DNA of 32,792 bases, taken from the NCBI GenBank assembly GCA_945878585.1, contig CAMDXQ010000008.1:1-32792 (forward strand). Direction: 5' to 3'. The notes under the pieces are model-generated. The model was not told where the DNA came from, made no database searches, and saw only the letters and a list, made by a program, of their open reading frames with translations. Positions 8,802 to 16,706 of this stretch are shown in pieces (position 1 is the stretch's first letter; the number at the start of each line of letters is the position of its first letter). A program made the position numbers and the translations under genes. Origin of the DNA: Akkermansia muciniphila (GTDB lineage: Bacteria > Verrucomicrobiota > Verrucomicrobiia > Methylacidiphilales > Verrucolacustridaceae).

Positions 8802-9990
8802 AGGAGGCCTCCATCCAATGTCGTAATCGGGGAGCGAGGAGGGTGGCAAAAAAGGCTCCGACCGCCAGGGGCAATGCGCCGGAGTAGCCCTCCGTCTTGG
8901 CGGCGATCCAACCGGCACCCATCACGATTCCAGCCAAGGCCAGTCCCTCGAGGAGACAAACTCGTCCCCGATGTCCGGAGGAAAGACCCAGAAGGGAACC
9001 GAGAAGAAGAACAACAAGAATCACCCAAGAGGGAGGGTGAAGAATGGGTGCGGGGCCACGGCTTAAACCGGTCCAAGTCCGAACAACCGCTTCAGCAAGT
9101 GATCTTTGGCCAATGGGGGATTCAATGATCGGATCCACTTCGGCCAATCCTCCGGCAAGGATCACGGGTCTTTTCGAAAGATTTTTCAAATCATAGTATG
9201 GTCGAACACCGATCCGTTCCTGCTCGGCGGCGAGGACGACTCCGCGAATTTCCATTTTTTCAGGGAGTTGATCGGGGTGGCTCCAATCCACGGGAACCGA
9301 TCCACGTAAATCGAGCGGGATCGATTGGAGTTCAAAATCCTGGCGGTCGCGGAGGATGAGCCGGCGTCCCTGGAGGCTGGAATGAGAAAGATCTGCGCCT
9401 AGGGCTTGAGCGTAGAGCTGAAGAAGCCAAGAGGGTGTGACGGCATTTTCGTGGCGGAAGACGAGGGGAAGGCGTTGAAGAATTCCGTTCGATTCGGGAG
9501 TGACTCTCCAGGCAGCTGTTTGTCCTGTGCGGCGCAGGCTTTGTTCAGGAGCAAGAAATGATTCGGCAGGGCGAAGAGAGGAAATCGAACCGGTATGGGG
9601 GATTTTTGGAAGAGAGAGAGTTTCCGCCTGCGGGAGGGAAGCCAAGGCGGTTGCCGGCAAGGCAGGGGAAAGATAGGCGGAGAGGGCTCGGGCAAGTTGG
9701 TCGTCCTGAACTGGCTCAAAGGTATCAGGAGCATCGAGGGGGAGAAGGAGACCGACCGGTTCGGGTCGGTAAGGAGACATCGCCCGAAGGGCGAGCGTGA
9801 GATCGAGTCGGGGCCAAGGCCAAGATTCCCCCGCCAGATCTTCGATCGAAATCAGAACCGGTGTGGGGACTGTTTTTGCTGGTGGGGGGAGGTGGGGAAG
9901 GAATCGCTGGGAGTATGGAACGAGAAGAACGGCGACCCAAAGGCCAAAGGCGGCAGCAGAAAGGAGGGCGAGAGTGCGGGAAACGAACAT
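8791..9990 (-). CDS. CHASE2-domain-like membrane protein
   Basis: N-terminal TM, CHASE2-like segments (VLISIEDLAGESWPWPRLDLTLALRAM; ILQRLPLVFRHENAVTPSWLLQLYAQALG) and a C-terminal TM cluster; no kinase or cyclase domain follows. Start placed at ATG 9988-9990. Confidence 0.55.
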   Translation of the reverse strand: MFVSRTLALLSAAAFGLWVAVLLVPYSQRFLPHLPPPAKTVPTPVLISIEDLAGESWPWPRLDLTLALRAMSPYRPEPVGLLLPLDAPDTFEPVQDDQLARALSAYLSPALPATALASLPQAETLSLPKIPHTGSISSLRPAESFLAPEQSLRRTGQTAAWRVTPESNGILQRLPLVFRHENAVTPSWLLQLYAQALGADLSHSSLQGRRLILRDRQDFELQSIPLDLRGSVPVDWSHPDQLPEKMEIRGVVLAAEQERIGVRPYYDLKNLSKRPVILAGGLAEVDPIIESPIGQRSLAEAVVRTWTGLSRGPAPILHPPSWVILVVLLLGSLLGLSSGHRGRVCLLEGLALAGIVMGAGWIAAKTEGYSGALPLAVGAFFATLLAPRLRHWMEASYVR

Positions 9991-10070
9991 AATTCTTCTT
10001 AGCGGAAATCGGACAAAAGGCGATGCGGGAAGCGGATTGAAAAGGAGGGGGGAGGAACTAGGATTCAGAG

Positions 10071-10376
10071 ATGCGTGCAGGGATTTTTGAAACACCTACA
10101 CTCTCCCCTACTCAGGAAAGCGATTTTTCGGAAGCTTTTGCAAAGGGTTGGCAGGTGTTGGTCTGGAATGACCCTGTGAATTTAATGAGTTACGTGGTTT
10201 TTGTTTTCCAAAAGGTTTTGGGCTTTGATGAGGTCAAGGCCAAGAAACACATGCTGGAGGTTCATCAGCAAGGTCGAAGTGTGGTTGCAATTGAGACGCG
10301 GGAAAAAGCGGAGATGTACTGCCACCGTTTGCAGGAGTTGGGGTTGCAATCGACACTCGAGGCCCGGCCGGCTTGA
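10071..10376 (+). CDS. clpS: ATP-dependent Clp protease adaptor ClpS
   Basis: VLVWNDPVNLMSYVVFVFQKVLGFDEVKAKKHMLEVHQQGRSVVAIETREKAEMYCHRLQELGL matches the ClpS core (NDP motif, HxxGR). Confidence 0.93.
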   Translation: MRAGIFETPTLSPTQESDFSEAFAKGWQVLVWNDPVNLMSYVVFVFQKVLGFDEVKAKKHMLEVHQQGRSVVAIETREKAEMYCHRLQELGLQSTLEARPA

Positions 10377-10864
10377 GAATTGAGAGGGGAACTTCGGGGG
10401 GCCGAGATTTCGAATTCGCGGCTCCGGAAGCGGCTCTTTTGCGGCAGGCACTGGAGACCACACTGTTGGCTTATCAGACTCCTCCTGCGGAACTGGATCC
10501 GATGGTGGGAAATGTTTGGTATCGGCAAGCGGGGTTGCGAGAGGCGGGGATTCGCGGGGAGGATGCTCTTCATTGGGTGGAGGGACTGCACGAGGTCAGA
10601 TTAGAAAGGGGAAAGCTCGGGCGTCGTTGGATGAAAACTCTTCCCCCAGTTGGGCAAGCGGGCCGTTGGTTTTTGCCCAAGGATGAAGTGGAAGCATTTG
10701 TCGCCACGTTGAATGATCATCGGTTGCGGCGTGCGGCGGAGTTTGACTTGGGCGAGGGGGATTTGGAGGTGCGAGCGATGGAGAAGGCCAAAGGGGATAA
10801 AAGGGTGGCTTTAGTGGAGATTCATTTCCTCGCTTGGATGATAGAACTCATTCTCCAAGAGTGA
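10373..10864 (+). CDS. Conserved hypothetical protein, DUF2017-like
   Basis: Immediately downstream of clpS with a TTG start overlapping the clpS stop (TTGA). Size, helical composition and position resemble the clpS-linked DUF2017 family. Confidence 0.55.
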   Translation: MRIERGTSGGRDFEFAAPEAALLRQALETTLLAYQTPPAELDPMVGNVWYRQAGLREAGIRGEDALHWVEGLHEVRLERGKLGRRWMKTLPPVGQAGRWFLPKDEVEAFVATLNDHRLRRAAEFDLGEGDLEVRAMEKAKGDKRVALVEIHFLAWMIELILQE

Positions 10865-10936
10865 ATTAGATTTGTATTAAGGTCCTTTTACTTGGTGTTC
10901 TGAAAATAGGTGCTAGTACATCGAGTAACCGATTTC

Positions 10937-12211
10937 ATGAGTAGAAAGACCGATATCATTGTTGTGGGGGCAGGACCTGCGGGTTGTGCCGTTGCGAGAG
11001 CTTATGCTTTGTCCGGAAAAAAAGTGATTTTGTTGGAAGCGGAGCCGGAGGGGAAAAGTCGCAAACGTTTTGCCGGCGAATGGCTTCATCCCCAAGGGGT
11101 TGAAGCTTTGCAGGAGCTGGGTTTTGGGGCGATCACTTCGATGCAGGGGCGGCCCCGTGGTAGGGGTTTTGTGGTTTACCCAGGGCATGGGGAAGCTCCG
11201 GTAAAATTAGACTACGTGGAGGGACAAAGGGGTTTGGCTTTTCATCACGGAGATTTGGTGGATGAAATGCGGCAACTGGTGGCCAAGACCGAGGGGGTAA
11301 ATTTTCGGCAAGGAGTCCGTGTTGCTACGGTGGATGATGGTGGAGTCACCTTAGAGGGTGGGGAGAGGTTAGAAGCGAATCGTGTTGTGGGGGCGGATGG
11401 TCGTTCCAGCGTCGTCCGCAGAAGTTTGCGTGGGGCAGGCAATCATAAGGCGATGTCGGCCATGACAGGAATTTTACTAGAGGGAGTGAACGCCCCCTAT
11501 CCCGATTACGGACACGTCTTTCTGGGGAAACCCAGTTTCCTTCTCGGGTACGAGATTGCTCCGTCGGTGGTCCGAATCTGCGTGGATGTTCCCCTAAAGT
11601 ACAAAACGGAGATGAAGGATCCCGAATGGCTGATTGCAGCCACTCGTGAAACCTTGCCACCTGTCTGGAGGCAACCTTGTGAGGAACAGATCCGTGCGGG
11701 TCATCTTCGTTGGCAAGCCAATCACTTTTTGGCCCGAGCCGACTATGGAAACGGACGCAGGGTTTTGATCGGGGATGCTGCAGGCCACACTCATCCGTTG
11801 ACGGCGACGGGAATCACAAACGGATTGATCGATGCAATGGAGCTCGTCCAAAAGCAAGACTTCCGGGAATTTGCCCGCGCCCGTCGTCGGGCATGCCGGG
11901 TTCCGGAACTTCTGTCCCGAGCTCTCTATGACTGTTTTTCCAAAGAGGATGCTTTTTCCCAATCTTTGCGCCGAGCGGTCGTTTCTCTTTGGCGCAATGA
12001 CGAGAAGGAGAGAGATCGGACGATGGGATTGCTCATGGGAAATGGTCGTTCCTTCCTTACGTTTGCAGGACCTTTTCTAAAGGCTTTGGTCGGAGCATGG
12101 AGGGGGCGAGACAACACCACGACGATGGGAGCGGATTTGGCTTCGATCGCAAGTTGGATTCGGTTGCCGATGGCGTATGCGATGGCGGGTTGGGTGCGGG
12201 CGAAATCGTAG
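10937..12211 (+). CDS. FAD-dependent monooxygenase, squalene monooxygenase/epoxidase-like
   Basis: Rossmann GAGPAG near the N-terminus; GEWLHPQGVEALQELG resembles squalene epoxidase GELLQPGG...LQELG; GADGRSSVVRRSL (DG motif); GDAAGHTHPLTATGITNGLIDA (GD motif, HPLT as in SQMO). Start at ATG 10937; the ORF track GTG at 10910 is possible. Confidence 0.7.
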   Translation: MSRKTDIIVVGAGPAGCAVARAYALSGKKVILLEAEPEGKSRKRFAGEWLHPQGVEALQELGFGAITSMQGRPRGRGFVVYPGHGEAPVKLDYVEGQRGLAFHHGDLVDEMRQLVAKTEGVNFRQGVRVATVDDGGVTLEGGERLEANRVVGADGRSSVVRRSLRGAGNHKAMSAMTGILLEGVNAPYPDYGHVFLGKPSFLLGYEIAPSVVRICVDVPLKYKTEMKDPEWLIAATRETLPPVWRQPCEEQIRAGHLRWQANHFLARADYGNGRRVLIGDAAGHTHPLTATGITNGLIDAMELVQKQDFREFARARRRACRVPELLSRALYDCFSKEDAFSQSLRRAVVSLWRNDEKERDRTMGLLMGNGRSFLTFAGPFLKALVGAWRGRDNTTTMGADLASIASWIRLPMAYAMAGWVRAKS

Positions 12212-12247
12212 AATTCCTATCTACGCCCCAAAAGGTGGCGGCCTGAT

Positions 12248-14191
12248 TTACGAGCGCAAAAAAGCTGCAAAAGCTTTCAAAGGGAAGGCGCGTTTGTAGT
12301 GGTCGTAGCGAATTAACGTAGTTCGGTAAAAGAGGCCGGGAATCGGTTGCGGAGGAAAATCTCCATCCGGCTGTTGCTGTTGTAAGAGAAATTTCAGCCC
12401 TCGAGTGACGGAAGGGTCGTCTTTCGGTCCGCTGGAGAGGAGGGCAATCACTGCCAAGGCGGTGGCTTCGATCAGTCCTTTTTGGCTCGGAATCGGTCGT
12501 CGTTCGACACAGGAATCCGGATGTTCCCCCCAGCCGCCATCAGCCAACTGGTGTTCCAGAAGAAATTTTCTGCCTCGGACAATGCGTGGGTCATCGATGG
12601 GAAGGCCCGCGGCGCGAAGACCGGGCAGAGCAAAGGAGGTTCCGTAGTTGAAACAGATTCCCCAGACCGCTTCCCAGGATCCGTCTGTTTTTTGAGTTTC
12701 GGTCAGGTAACGCAATCCGTTCCGGATCGCCTGATCCACACCGGTTCGCTGCATGTCGGGGTAGGTTTTGCGGATGAGGGCAAGAGCCGAAAGAACCGAT
12801 CCCGTGCACTCGGCAAAGGAGTGATCCACCATGATGTCGGCAAAGACATGGGACGCGTTGAAAATTTCGATCCATTGGGGACCAACCACCTGGTCACAAC
12901 TTCCCCAGCCTCCATCACGGTTCTGGTAACTCAGAATGAAGCGAACTCCTGCCTTGATCACCGTGTGGGGAGCGGGGCTTGGTAGAAACGGCTCCGCATC
13001 GACCAAAGCGAGAAGGCTTTCGGCGGTGCAATCCGCGATCGACCAGCCGTTCTGGCGCTCGCTGAAGGGCCATCCGCCTTTTCGTGGAAGTCGGTGATAA
13101 CGACGGGGGTTGGGAAGTTCGTCGACCACCTGATTTTCCAAAAGGTAGCGACATCCTTTTTCGATCACCCCTCGGGGGGCGAGTTCAGAACTGAGGTGAG
13201 TCATTCCCTGGAGGGTGAACGCGGTGTCCCAGACTTTTGAGGAGGTGAAGCCTTGGCAGGCGATGTGGTCCGGGTGATGCCAAAGGTAACGGGGGAGTTG
13301 ACGCCAACTGCGTTCGACCCGATCGGTCTGTCCCTCCACAAAATGAGCCAAGGTATTATAGCAGGCGTTGACAGGGGCTTGCCGGATGTAGTCCGACTGT
13401 TCGTCCTCGTAACAGATATGCTCATAGGTCAGACGGAGAGCTTTTTTGCGTAGAAACGAAGGAATCCAATTTTCGATTTTGCGTACGATCGGCATGGCAA
13501 GTCGGACGAGGAGGCTTTCTGGAACGATATGATCGGTGGGAGCGAGATCGGCACGATGACGGGGCCAGTCGATCTGATCGAATCCTTGCGGGAAAAGTTC
13601 TTCTCTGAGTTCTTGGAGTAGGGGATCCAGCGGGGCCTGCCATCGGCGACCGTAGAAGTAGGCCATCGGGAGGTAAACAATCCGGACGTAGCCGGAAATG
13701 TTGATCGGTTGAACCGGAACCCAGGAAGGAAGTAGATACAGCTCGGGTGGTACGGGGGTGACCCCGGACCAGTCGTAGAGGTTGAGAATCGCGAGGATGA
13801 ACTTTCCCCAGGCGGCGGCTTTAACGGGTGTTCCAGAGGTGTGGATCCAATCCCTGAGGCGACGTAATTCCGCACGATCCGGCTTTTCACCTAAAAGACG
13901 AAGAGCGACGTAGGAGATAGAGCTCGTAAAGACGGCTCCCTTCTCTGACTCCTCATGAAGTCCGATCGATCCGTCCTGCAGTTGAGGGCGAAGGAGTCCG
14001 GCGACGAACTTTGTGCGCTCGGCTTCTTGCACCTTGCGTTTCGTGAGGTAGGTGGTGATGACATAGAGCGGGAGGAGAAAGTTGGGGCCTGTGTAGGGGA
14101 CCGACCAACTTCCGTCGGCAACTTGGGTCCGTTCAAGGAAACCGAGAAGTCGCCGGGTTGAGTCAGTGACCGACGCTTGCAGGTGGCTCAT
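12248..14191 (-). CDS. Oxidosqualene cyclase (lanosterol/cycloartenol synthase superfamily)
   Basis: 647 aa; DCTAE active-site motif (GWSIADCTAE), DGSWEAVWGICFNYGT, GGWGEHPDSCVERR, RIVYLPMAYFYG, TYEHICYEDEQSDYI, VWDTAFTLQ, YDHYKRAFPLKA, plus multiple QxxDGSW repeats. These match eukaryotic-type OSC rather than SHC signatures. Confidence 0.9.
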   Translation of the reverse strand: MSHLQASVTDSTRRLLGFLERTQVADGSWSVPYTGPNFLLPLYVITTYLTKRKVQEAERTKFVAGLLRPQLQDGSIGLHEESEKGAVFTSSISYVALRLLGEKPDRAELRRLRDWIHTSGTPVKAAAWGKFILAILNLYDWSGVTPVPPELYLLPSWVPVQPINISGYVRIVYLPMAYFYGRRWQAPLDPLLQELREELFPQGFDQIDWPRHRADLAPTDHIVPESLLVRLAMPIVRKIENWIPSFLRKKALRLTYEHICYEDEQSDYIRQAPVNACYNTLAHFVEGQTDRVERSWRQLPRYLWHHPDHIACQGFTSSKVWDTAFTLQGMTHLSSELAPRGVIEKGCRYLLENQVVDELPNPRRYHRLPRKGGWPFSERQNGWSIADCTAESLLALVDAEPFLPSPAPHTVIKAGVRFILSYQNRDGGWGSCDQVVGPQWIEIFNASHVFADIMVDHSFAECTGSVLSALALIRKTYPDMQRTGVDQAIRNGLRYLTETQKTDGSWEAVWGICFNYGTSFALPGLRAAGLPIDDPRIVRGRKFLLEHQLADGGWGEHPDSCVERRPIPSQKGLIEATALAVIALLSSGPKDDPSVTRGLKFLLQQQQPDGDFPPQPIPGLFYRTTLIRYDHYKRAFPLKAFAAFLRS

Positions 14192-15042
14192 TTCTTTGGG
14201 GCCAACTTTTCGATGCGGGCAAGAGTTTGGGTGCGGAAGAGGTCGAGGGCAGATCCGACAAAATTATGGAGGGAAAGATTGGTTTCAAGGAGGGGGCGTA
14301 GATCGAGGGCAAGGACAACCTCCTGTTCGGAATCGGGCTGAGTCGGATTTCCGAATGTGGCTTGGGCGTGTCTTCGACCCAGTGCAGCTCGGTCGTACCG
14401 TTTTCCGCCTTCGACTTGGGAGTGAAAGCAGTTAAGGAGAGAAGTCCCGAGATTTTCAGGGGCGGAACATGGGAGGCGGACGACGTGGGAAGAGGGAACC
14501 CAGTCGAGATCTCCCCATACTTCGCAGCCATAGATTTCCTTGGGTCGAGCTGAGACGGGCAGTTGTTGTAAGGCCTCGAGACAGGCCAGAAGAACGGCGA
14601 TGTGGGTTTCATGTCGGTCGGCAGGGTTGTGTAGATAAAGAGTCTGGGGTCGGGCTACTTCGAGAATCTGGATGAGATCTCCAATCACGGCGGATCGATC
14701 GGTTTGGCGGACGGTTGAGCTGGGGTGAGTCAGTTGAATGACGGAGGCGTATTGCCCGAGATCGGCGGCTTGGCGTTGTTCGGAACGACGGATCTGCATC
14801 AGGTCGGCATCCGAGGTTCGTGCGAACGGGCCGGAGCGTGGAGCTCCCGCACCATCGGTGACCACGACTCCAGAAAAACGATTTTTGGGATGCTGAAAAC
14901 AGGCGGCAATTCCTGGGAAAGCGAGAATTTCGAGGTCATCGGCATGGGCACCGATCCCGAGATGGGTGGTGGAGGAGAGCTCAGCCAAGGGATCTTTTCC
15001 GCTTGGGGCATAGAGGTCTGCAGAGGGTTGAAAGAATTTCAT
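14188..15042 (-). CDS. PIG-L/LmbE-family deacetylase
   Basis: GAHADDLEI (AHxDDxE motif) and NPADRHETH second metal-site motif. ATG at 15040-15042 overlaps the GtrA stop (ATGA); stop overlaps the OSC start (ATGA). Confidence 0.85.
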   Translation of the reverse strand: MKFFQPSADLYAPSGKDPLAELSSTTHLGIGAHADDLEILAFPGIAACFQHPKNRFSGVVVTDGAGAPRSGPFARTSDADLMQIRRSEQRQAADLGQYASVIQLTHPSSTVRQTDRSAVIGDLIQILEVARPQTLYLHNPADRHETHIAVLLACLEALQQLPVSARPKEIYGCEVWGDLDWVPSSHVVRLPCSAPENLGTSLLNCFHSQVEGGKRYDRAALGRRHAQATFGNPTQPDSEQEVVLALDLRPLLETNLSLHNFVGSALDLFRTQTLARIEKLAPKK

Positions 15043-15599
15043 CGGCGAAAGACCCAAAGAGAGGCGAAGAGGTAGTTGAGGAGGGAACCGGTTGCCACGG
15101 CGACGGCATTGAGGACAGCCGTCTCAATGGGGCGATCGGTTTCGAGAAGAAGAAGGAGAAGATTGAGGAGAAAGATCTGAAAGAGAAAAGCGAGGGCAGC
15201 GGAGAGGTAGTAGTTTTTGGCCTGTCTCCACGAGGGGGGCCAAGCATGGAAAGTCCATGCTGCGTTCAGGAGGAAGTTCGTCCCGCAGCAGACAATCCAA
15301 GCCAGCAAGGCAGCTCCCGTGGCAACCCGATGACCGCCTGGATCGAGCCCAAGAAAAATGCTTCCGAGGGAGAGAAGTCCCCACATGAGGAGAGCGTTGA
15401 GAAGGGTTCCAGCGCCACCGACGAGTCCAAAGCGAAGGATTCGGTTGATCTCTTTCGGAAAGGCGCGGGTTCGGGCTCGGGTATGTGGATGGGCGACTTG
15501 GGGCACGGAAACCAGAATGCCGAAAAAGGAGCCGATCGGCAAACGGGGAAAGGCTGGTAGGACTTGCCATCGTCCTGTGGGAAGCGAAGTTCGGGGCAT
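15039..15599 (-). CDS. GtrA-family membrane protein
   Basis: Four hydrophobic segments with GtrA-like pattern: ILRFGLVGGAGTLLNALLMWGL, CGTNFLLNAAWTFHAW, TGSLLNYLFASLWVFRR. Confidence 0.82.
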   Translation of the reverse strand: MPRTSLPTGRWQVLPAFPRLPIGSFFGILVSVPQVAHPHTRARTRAFPKEINRILRFGLVGGAGTLLNALLMWGLLSLGSIFLGLDPGGHRVATGAALLAWIVCCGTNFLLNAAWTFHAWPPSWRQAKNYYLSAALAFLFQIFLLNLLLLLLETDRPIETAVLNAVAVATGSLLNYLFASLWVFRR

Positions 15600-15751
15600 T
15601 GGGAACTGGGTAAAGTTGTGGATTATTCATTATGGGTATGAACCAAAAAAAATCGAAACAGAGGTCTACTCAGCGTTCTGTTCATGGCGAACGTTCTGCG
15701 AACTCCCGAACAAGAGAGGGATCGGGGGTAGGAATTGGCAAGCGGGGGCCG

Positions 15752-16423
15752 ATGAGTCCGAAAATATTTTGGGCCGGTTGTGTTCTGATCGGTTTGGTTG
15801 CCTTGGGAATGGGACGTTCGGGCGATTCGATTCCAGCCTCCGAGTTGCGGGGTAAGGGGGATCTCTTTTATCGGCAGGGAGAAACGGAGCCATTTACGGG
15901 AACGGCGGTCACTCAAGTAGGGGGCAAAAAAACAGAAGCGGAGTTTTGGCAGGGGCGGATGCACGGGGCATATCGGAGTTGGTTTGCGAATGGTCAGATG
16001 GAAGGAGAGGCGTACTTTGAAAAAGGAGTGCGGGAGGGGCGGGCTAGACTTTGGAATAAGGATGGGCAGATGATCAAGGAGACGCGGTTTCGGGAAGGAT
16101 TGGCGGATGGACCTGCGACTGAGTGGTATCCGAATGGAAAAATGGAGCGACGAACCTCTTGGCGGGCTGGGAAGCGGCACGGGGAGATCGAAACTTGGTT
16201 TTCGAGCGGGCAGCGGAAAGGGGTAGGGAATTATGATCAAGGGGAAAGGAGCGGAACATTCGTTGTATGGTGGGAGAGCGGTAAAAAAAGGCAGGAGACG
16301 AATTACAAAAGAGGGGTGCCAAATGGTTGGTGGGTAGAATGGACAGAAAATGGGGAGCCGGAGAAAAAGGCGTACTTTGTAAATGGAAAAGCCAGCTCGG
16401 GTCCGACACAGGGTGAGTCTTGA
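15752..16423 (+). CDS. MORN-like (YwqK-type) repeat protein with N-terminal TM/signal anchor
   Basis: Repeats of form G.M.G..R.WF.NGQ...E..F..G...G (HGAYRSWFANGQMEGEAYFEKGVREGRARLWNKDGQMIKETRFREG). Start at ATG 15752 places the hydrophobic segment at the N-terminus; upstream ATG 15632 is also open. Confidence 0.78.
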   Translation: MSPKIFWAGCVLIGLVALGMGRSGDSIPASELRGKGDLFYRQGETEPFTGTAVTQVGGKKTEAEFWQGRMHGAYRSWFANGQMEGEAYFEKGVREGRARLWNKDGQMIKETRFREGLADGPATEWYPNGKMERRTSWRAGKRHGEIETWFSSGQRKGVGNYDQGERSGTFVVWWESGKKRQETNYKRGVPNGWWVEWTENGEPEKKAYFVNGKASSGPTQGES

Positions 16424-16461
16424 ACCGATCGGGCGGTGGGATTAGGCTTTCCCTTCCAGAA

Positions 16462-16535
16462 GCACCCGTAGCTCAACTGGATAGAGTGTCGGCCTCCGAA
16501 GCCGAAGGTTGCCAGTTCGACCCTGGCCGGGTGCA
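16462..16535 (+). tRNA. tRNA-Arg (anticodon CCG)
   Basis: Acceptor GCACCCG/CGGGTGC, D-stem GCTC/GAGT, anticodon stem TCGGC/GCCGA with loop CTCCGAA, T-stem GCCAG/CTGGC with loop TTCGACC. CCA not encoded. Confidence 0.95.
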
Positions 16536-16574
16536 GAATCAAACCGGATTGGCCCAAGGGGAACAGAAAAGTGG

Positions 16575-16646
16575 CTCCGGAGGCTGGGATCGAACCAGCG
16601 ACCAATGCATTAACAGTGCATCGCTCTACCGCTGAGCTACTCCGGA
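16575..16646 (-). tRNA. tRNA-Asn (anticodon GTT)
   Basis: Reverse strand TCCGGAG-TA-GCTC-AGCGGTA-GAGC-G-ATGCA-CTGTTAA-TGCAT-TGGTC-GCTGG-TTCGATC-CCAGC-CTCCGGA-G gives a full cloverleaf. Confidence 0.95.
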
Positions 16647-16706
16647 AAGCAGTTTGGTAACCTACCGAAAAACTGGAGAGGACTCAACCCCCACGGATGA
16701 GTGAAA

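Noticed and set aside
12248-14191. Squalene-hopene cyclase annotation for the cyclase
   Set aside because: The protein shares QW-type repeats with SHC, but has DCTAE rather than DxDDTA and many OSC-specific segments (VYLPMAY, EHICYEDEQSDYI, DIMVDHSFAECT, WGICFNYGT, SCVERR).
16462-16646. Genomic island or prophage attachment next to the tRNA genes
   Set aside because: No integrase, transposase or direct-repeat att copy was recognised in the window.
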